Below, one piece after another: positions 13,884-17,551 of a stretch of DNA of 17,551 nt. The translations under genes and the position numbers were made by a program. Source of the stretch: an uncultured Lachnospiraceae bacterium (lineage in GTDB: Bacteria; Bacillota_A; Clostridia; TANB77; CAG-508); assembly GCA_947165105.1 (NCBI GenBank), contig CAMUZC010000027.1:1-17551 (forward strand), in the 5' to 3' direction. The notes under the pieces are model-generated. The model saw only the letters and a program-made list of their open reading frames with translations. It did no database searches and had not been told where the DNA came from. Numbering within the stretch: the first letter of the stretch is position 1; each line of letters begins with the position of its first letter.

Positions 13884-15065
13884 TTATTTACGTACTCCTA
13901 AATATCTATAGAAGTCATTTGTTCCGTTATTATTTGCAATTTCAGTTAAATCATTATAAACACTTTCAATGTCTTTTGCTGTTGTGTCACGTCCACCAAT
14001 TCCATAAACATAGTTTACAGTTGGTACTTGAACTTTGTTTACAAACATTGCTGATGTTACATCTTCGAATAAAGCCCCACCAGCACCGTTTAGTGAATCT
14101 GCTTTATCTAAAACTGCAACAGCCTTAACATTTGATAATGCTTTTGCAATTTCTTCAGCAGGGAATGGTCTAAACATACGAATTTTTAATAGACCAGCTT
14201 TAATTCCTTTTTTACGCAATTCGTCAACAACAAATTTTGTTGTACCAGCAGTAGAGTTCATACAAACTATTGCAATTTCAGCGTCATCTAGTTTATATTC
14301 TTCAAAGAATGAATATTTTCTTCCTGTTAATTCTTCAAATTCTTTAGAAACTTCTGCAATAACCTTTTTAGCATTTCTCATAGCTTGAGCTTGTTGATAT
14401 TTATGTTCAAATAAATAACATTGTACATCAAGAGGGCCAATTGCAATTGGTTCTTCTCTATTTAATAAGTAATGTTCTGGTTTATATGTTCCAACAAAAG
14501 CTTTAACTTTATCATCTTCTAATAATTCAATATTTTCAATTGAGTGAGATGTAATAAATCCATCTTGACATACCATTAAAGGTAGTAAAACATCTTTATG
14601 TTCAGCAATTCTATGAGCCATTAATAAATTGTCATATGCTTCTTGATTGTTTTCACTAAATAGCATAATCCATCCAGCGTCACGAACTCCCATCGCATCT
14701 GAATGGTCATTGTGTATATTTAAAGGGCCTGATACGGCACGGTTTACTAATGATAAAACTATTGGCAAACGTAAGCTTGATGCTATATAAATTTGTTCCC
14801 ACATAAATGATAAACCATTAGCAGATGTAGCAGTCATTGCTCTTGCACCTGCAGCTTCAGCACCAATACATGCAGTCATAGCACTATGTTCACTTTCAAC
14901 TGCAACAAATTCTGTATCAACTTGACCATTACTTACGAATGTTGAAAAGTATTGAGGTATTTCAGTTGATGGTGTAATAGGGAAGGCAGCAACAACATCA
15001 GGATTAATTTGTTTCATTGCAATAGCTGCAGCTTCATTACCACTTAAACGTTCTCTAATTCCCAT
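13884..15065 (-). CDS. porA: Pyruvate:ferredoxin oxidoreductase, alpha subunit
   Basis: PorA (393 aa) carries the pyrimidine-binding and CoA-side domains of the enzyme. The start GNEAAAIAMKQINPDVVAAFPITPSTEI contains T31 in the PITPST motif that contacts pyruvate in this family. ESEHSAMTACIGAEAAGARAMTATSANGL and VNRAVSGPLNIHNDHSDAM follow, the last with an Arg typical of the pyruvate pocket. The C-terminal domain (about 255-393) has KIRMFRPFPAEEIAKAL and GIGGRDTTAKDI. Its start is only 3 nt after the porD stop, so the two are translationally linked. Downstream comes the structured element and then porB. Confidence 0.93.
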   Translation of the reverse strand: MGIRERLSGNEAAAIAMKQINPDVVAAFPITPSTEIPQYFSTFVSNGQVDTEFVAVESEHSAMTACIGAEAAGARAMTATSANGLSFMWEQIYIASSLRLPIVLSLVNRAVSGPLNIHNDHSDAMGVRDAGWIMLFSENNQEAYDNLLMAHRIAEHKDVLLPLMVCQDGFITSHSIENIELLEDDKVKAFVGTYKPEHYLLNREEPIAIGPLDVQCYLFEHKYQQAQAMRNAKKVIAEVSKEFEELTGRKYSFFEEYKLDDAEIAIVCMNSTAGTTKFVVDELRKKGIKAGLLKIRMFRPFPAEEIAKALSNVKAVAVLDKADSLNGAGGALFEDVTSAMFVNKVQVPTVNYVYGIGGRDTTAKDIESVYNDLTEIANNNGTNDFYRYLGVRK

Positions 15066-15068
15066 ATT

Positions 15069-15362
15069 CTAATTCTCCTCCTTCATTTCAATTGCACCGA
15101 AAGGGCATACTCTAGCACATACGCCACATCCTTTACAATAATCATAATTAAAATCTTCTCTTTTTTGTTCACAATTTACAGGAATTGCATCATCTGGACA
15201 AACAGGGAAGCATAATCCACATTGTTTACATTTTTCACTTAAGAAAATAGGTTTAATACTTCTCCAATCACCAGTTTTAAACTCACGAGCGTTTCCTGCT
15301 GTATATATATTTCCACCAATAGTTAATTCACTTGCTGGTGTATTTTTGTTTATTTCTGTCAT
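15069..15362 (-). CDS. porD: Pyruvate:ferredoxin oxidoreductase, delta (ferredoxin-like) subunit
   Basis: A 97-aa subunit that holds two [4Fe-4S] clusters and passes electrons from the PorB centre towards external ferredoxin. The cluster motifs are C45-x2-C48-x2-C51-x3-C55-P and C76-x2-C79-x2-C82-x3-C86-P. The 40-residue N-terminal extension with DWRSIKPIFLSEKC is typical of PorD and distinguishes it from free ferredoxin. AAAGGAG (15377-15371 on minus) precedes the ATG. Two short palindromic repeats fill the gap between this gene and porC, one ending just 6 nt from this ribosome-binding site. Confidence 0.94.
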   Translation of the reverse strand: MTEINKNTPASELTIGGNIYTAGNAREFKTGDWRSIKPIFLSEKCKQCGLCFPVCPDDAIPVNCEQKREDFNYDYCKGCGVCARVCPFGAIEMKEEN

Positions 15363-15383
15363 TTTAATTTCTCCTTTCTAATT

Positions 15384-15453
15384 TGAGACATTTGGGGACG
15401 GTCTTTTTTTGTCTCATTTTTGAGACAATGGGGGACGGTCTTAATTTGTTTCA
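15384..15453. repeat. Tandem pair of 33-bp palindromic repeats with GGGGACGGTC core
   Basis: Unit 1 (15384-15416) and unit 2 (15421-15453) are each 33 bp, start TGAGACA, contain GGGGACGGTCTT and end TGTCTCA or TGTTTCA, separated by TTTT. Each unit can fold on its own ends, or the inner ends can form an 8-bp hairpin (15409-15416 with 15421-15428). They lie inside the por transcript, 2 nt after the porC stop codon. The core matches the palindrome at 2722-2789 and the fragment at 16121-16134. Confidence 0.82.
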
Positions 15454-15455
15454 AA

Positions 15456-16037
15456 TTAATTAACCTTTTTAACCTCGTTTAAAGCTATTTTTAAAGCATT
15501 CATATTACCTTCAATAACTTCAGGTTTTTTAGCAAATTTATGTTTAAATGATCCTTCCATATCATTTAATAATTCTTCATCACTCATAACTCCACTTACT
15601 TTAACAATTGCAGCAAGCATAGGAGTATTTGGAAAATATTTACCTAATGCTTCCATAGAAACTTTTCTAGCATCAATAGTGTAAATTCCTCCATTATAAT
15701 TTTTTAGTTTTGATTTTAAACTATCACCATCTTTTGTTGTGTTAATGATAATTGCACCTGATTCTTTTAATCCAGATGTTACATCAACTGCATCTAGTAA
15801 AGTATCATCTACTACAACTACATAATCTGGTTCATAAATATTACTATGGATTGTGATAGGTGAGTTACTAATACGGTTGTAAGCAGTTATTGGAGCTCCC
15901 ATTCTTTCTGGACCATATTCAGGAAATCCTTGAATAAATTTTCCAGTGTTGAAAGCTGCATCAGCAAGTAAAAGTGAAGCTGTTTTAGCACCTTGACCAC
16001 CTCTACCATGCCATCTGATTTCAATTAAATCTTCCAT
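15456..16037 (-). CDS. porC: Pyruvate:ferredoxin oxidoreductase, gamma subunit
   Basis: The gamma subunit (193 aa) corresponds to domain III of single-chain PFORs and contributes to CoA binding and assembly. The family signature is the start IEIRWHGRGGQGAKTASLLLADAA, followed by GFPEYGPERMGAPITAYNRIS and YVVVVDDTLLD. GKYFPNTPMLAAIVKVSGV is the conserved segment near the C-terminus. It is first in the por operon: AAGGAGGT lies upstream and a near-consensus promoter at 16077-16105. The gene order gamma-delta-alpha-beta matches four-subunit PORs of Thermotoga and archaea; many clostridia use the fused single-chain form instead. Confidence 0.93.
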   Translation of the reverse strand: MEDLIEIRWHGRGGQGAKTASLLLADAAFNTGKFIQGFPEYGPERMGAPITAYNRISNSPITIHSNIYEPDYVVVVDDTLLDAVDVTSGLKESGAIIINTTKDGDSLKSKLKNYNGGIYTIDARKVSMEALGKYFPNTPMLAAIVKVSGVMSDEELLNDMEGSFKHKFAKKPEVIEGNMNALKIALNEVKKVN

Positions 16038-16076
16038 TTGTATTATTACCTCCTTGGTTCGAAATTTTATGATTTT

Positions 16077-16105
16077 AGTATATGATTAAATAGGGGGAAT
16101 GTCAA
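16077..16105 (-). promoter_or_regulatory. Strong SigA-type promoter of the por operon
   Basis: On the minus strand TTGACA (16105-16100, perfect consensus), 17 bp, TATACT (16082-16077). The start near 16070 leaves a leader of about 33 nt with AAGGAGGT. A lone GGGGACGG fragment lies 15 bp upstream of the -35. Confidence 0.85.
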
Positions 16106-16120
16106 GGTAAAAATTCAATT

Positions 16121-16134
16121 TTGGGGACGGTTCT
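16121..16134 (+). repeat. Solitary TTGGGGACGGTTCT repeat fragment
   Basis: It shares the TTGGGGACGGT core with the repeats at 15391-15402 and, in two pieces, with 2722-2752. No palindromic partner is visible nearby, so it looks like a remnant of the same repeat family. Confidence 0.5.
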
Positions 16135-16173
16135 AAATGTTGAAAAATTTTCAATCAAATTGTCTAATTTTGT

Positions 16174-16211
16174 CAAAAAAGAGAATTAAATGTAATACAT
16201 TTAATTCTCTT
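16174..16211 (-). terminator. Intrinsic terminator of the membrane-anchored unknown gene
   Basis: A perfect 15-bp stem (16179-16193 with 16197-16211, 3-nt loop) is followed on the minus strand by TTTTTTGACA. It lies 11 nt beyond the stop codon of the gene at 16223-17158. Confidence 0.88.
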
Positions 16212-16222
16212 ACAAATGAATT

Positions 16223-17158
16223 TCAATTTTCCCATTTTGATATAATTGAAGTAGTTGGTTTGCCATGTATATCTTCCATTATTTCATTACCGTTTTTATC
16301 AATCCGCAAATTAATTCTATAAGTTCCGTCAATAGAATTAAAATTAACCCCGGAAGAATTGAAAAGCTCATATACATCTCGGAATATATAAGTGGCTTCT
16401 CCTGAACATATATTATACATATATAAAGATAAATCTTTTTCTATAAAATAAAATCCATTCAACATATTTGTGTATATTGGAATTTGGGAAAAGTTATTTG
16501 ATATGCCATAAGATTTATCTTCAGTTAACAAAATTAATGGTGCATTTTCATAGGAATTGTTTGTTATAAGTATGCGTTTTTCATTGAAATTAGCTCCTTC
16601 AAAAGAATATAATATTTTTGGATTTTCAATTGGAACTTTATATTTTGCTATTTCTTCTCCGAGATGCCATTCTACAATTTCATTGTTATTAATTGCAAAA
16701 GTGTTCCCTGATGCGTGTTTTGTGTCGTAACTGTCGTATTTTTCAGTTGAATGACAGTTGAAATCTAGGCACTTTGTCAGACATCTTTCCATACCTTGTT
16801 TGTTTTGAACATACAATTCACGATCTATGGCATCACGCTTAATAAAAATGGAATAGTTTTCATCGATAGGAACAGTGCCATAATTGTTTAACACGTCTTC
16901 GTGTTCCTTAACAAAAGCTTGGACTACAACTAATTCGTCATCTGTTAAAAAAGCGTGCGGGTTTGTCCATGCCCCATCGTTGTTAAGAATATCCATAACA
17001 ATTGCTCTTACGTCATCATTTTTAGTAGATTCTGATGTATTTGCTTTTGATTTGTTATCAAAATAAAAAGCAGTACATGATATTGCATAAACTATTATTA
17101 AAACAACACCAAACCATATAAATGGTAAATAAAATTGAAACCGTTTTTTGTCTTTCAT
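16223..17158 (-). CDS. Membrane-anchored extracytoplasmic protein, unknown function
   Basis: A 311-aa protein with a basic N-terminus (MKDKKR) and one hydrophobic segment (about 9-32, FYLPFIWFGVVLIIVYAISC), best read as a signal anchor. The AISC tetrad is a poor lipobox (Ala instead of Leu at -3), so a lipoprotein is less likely. The rest is polar and strand-rich, with short repeating phrases such as LILLTEDKSYGISN and FYFIEKDLSLYMYN that suggest a beta-propeller-like or WG-like layout, but I cannot name a domain. The tail YRINLRIDKNGNEIMEDIHGKP resembles one WG-type hairpin. AAGGAGGT before ATG 17158, plus promoter and terminator, make it a single-gene unit. Function unknown. Confidence 0.7.
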   Translation of the reverse strand: MKDKKRFQFYLPFIWFGVVLIIVYAISCTAFYFDNKSKANTSESTKNDDVRAIVMDILNNDGAWTNPHAFLTDDELVVVQAFVKEHEDVLNNYGTVPIDENYSIFIKRDAIDRELYVQNKQGMERCLTKCLDFNCHSTEKYDSYDTKHASGNTFAINNNEIVEWHLGEEIAKYKVPIENPKILYSFEGANFNEKRILITNNSYENAPLILLTEDKSYGISNNFSQIPIYTNMLNGFYFIEKDLSLYMYNICSGEATYIFRDVYELFNSSGVNFNSIDGTYRINLRIDKNGNEIMEDIHGKPTTSIISKWEN

Positions 17159-17240
17159 AATGAAAAACCTCCTTCTAATGTTAAAAATATTTAATCATAT
17201 ATATATAAAACAGCACCTTGGCTGGTATAAAATTTAATAT

Positions 17241-17269
17241 ATCATAACATAATCGGACATTATTGTAAA
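17241..17269 (-). promoter_or_regulatory. SigA-type promoter for the membrane-anchored unknown gene
   Basis: On the minus strand TTTACA (17269-17264), 17 bp, TATGAT (17246-17241). The leader is about 76 nt to ATG 17158. Confidence 0.6.
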
Positions 17270-17312
17270 CATTTTAAAAGCCTCAAATTAATCTATGCAA
17301 ATATTGGAAAAT

Positions 17313-17348
17313 CGTCAAAAATCTGGAAAAAATACTATTCCAGATTTT
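17313..17348 (-). terminator. Orphan terminator-like hairpin
   Basis: A perfect 11-bp stem (17318-17328 with 17338-17348, 9-nt loop). On the minus strand it ends in ATTTTTGACG, a short T-tract; on + the tail CTTTATC is weaker. No gene that would end here on either strand is visible, so the transcript it serves is unknown. Confidence 0.5.
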
Positions 17349-17480
17349 CTTTATCATAAAAAAATAAAAACAACAAATAATAGAATAGAACAATTTTTTT
17401 AAACTCCATTTAGAATTCATCTCGTAAAAATATTATAAAACTGATATTAAATATTAAATTTGTTTTTAGGAGGTTTTATT

Positions 17481-17551
17481 ATGAATAATGATATTGATAA
17501 GAAAAAAAGACAATTAGATAATTTAGAAAATCTAGCCCAGAACCATACTAG
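17481..17551 (+). CDS. Start of an unidentified gene (partial, runs off the window)
   Basis: ATG 17481 follows a full AGGAGG (17469-17474) with 6-nt spacing. The 23 codons visible encode a charged, probably helical N-terminus (MNNDIDKKKRQLDNLENLAQ...). No domain can be recognised from so short a piece. Confidence 0.65.
   Translation, partial: MNNDIDKKKRQLDNLENLAQNHT

Larger units (their letters stand above)
17159..17480. other. Intergenic region between divergent genes
   Basis: 322 bp without a gene. It holds the ribosome-binding site and promoter of the minus-strand gene (promoter 17241-17269), a hairpin at 17318-17348 and a very A/T-rich run up to the plus-strand start at 17481. No convincing promoter for the plus-strand gene is visible; TATAAA at 17434-17439 has only a poor -35 partner. 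Confidence 0.6.

Noticed and set aside
13919..14388. Plus-strand open frames opposite porA
   Set aside because: Shadow frames with low-complexity or biased composition, no ribosome-binding sites, and fully overlapped by a well-supported gene.

Overview
The window is AT-rich, with AT-heavy codon use, clear Shine-Dalgarno sites (AGGAGG-type), SigA-like promoters (TTGaca-17 bp-TATaat) and compact intrinsic terminators. Together with a four-subunit pyruvate:ferredoxin oxidoreductase, a clostridial 2[4Fe-4S] ferredoxin and a WalRK-like two-component system, this points to an anaerobic low-GC Bacillota (Clostridia, possibly a gut lineage). This is inference; there is no rRNA or tRNA gene to settle it.

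Layout. 1-1702: end of gatA, a structured intergenic element, gatB and a terminator (Glu/Asp-tRNA amidotransferase). 1713-2279 (-): a beta-helix, bactofilin-like protein of unknown role. 2476-3090: a small two-helix membrane protein and convergent rpsT, separated by a near-perfect 31-bp palindrome. 3266-5055: an acetyltransferase-like protein and a signal-less M23 peptidase, apparently one operon. 5210-6628: hpf (ribosome hibernation) and ylmH (S4-domain ribosome quality control). 6715-8967: WalR/WalK-like two-component system with a hairpin between the genes. 9113-11839: lepB, holB, ricT and a ferredoxin from one strong promoter to one terminator. 11896-12468 (-): WG-repeat-like protein. 12618-16037 (-): porC-porD-porA-porB with its own promoter and terminator, interrupted by two kinds of repeat. 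16223-17158 (-): membrane-anchored unknown protein. 17481-end (+): start of an unidentified gene.

The most interesting signal is a pair of related structured intergenic elements, at 65-203 (gatA-gatB) and 13597-13848 (porA-porB). Read in the sense of their operons, both begin GCAGAGTA, enter a long A/T-rich stem, carry AGTGGAG at the top of the ascending strand and CGGAA just before the descending strand, and end CCTGCAAAAG about 25-28 nt before the next start codon. The stems differ completely in sequence and length (22 and 49 bp) yet both pair almost perfectly, which suggests a conserved RNA fold rather than a simple DNA repeat. I cannot assign it to a named RNA class. A second repeat family, built on GGGGACGGTC/TTC and arranged as hairpins, occurs at three sites.

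The genes are mostly housekeeping: translation (gatAB, rpsT, hpf, ylmH), replication (holB), secretion (lepB), envelope signalling (walRK-like) and central anaerobic carbon metabolism with ferredoxin as electron carrier (por, ferredoxin). The accessory genes are the beta-helix protein, the WG-repeat protein, the GNAT/M23 pair and the anchored unknown.
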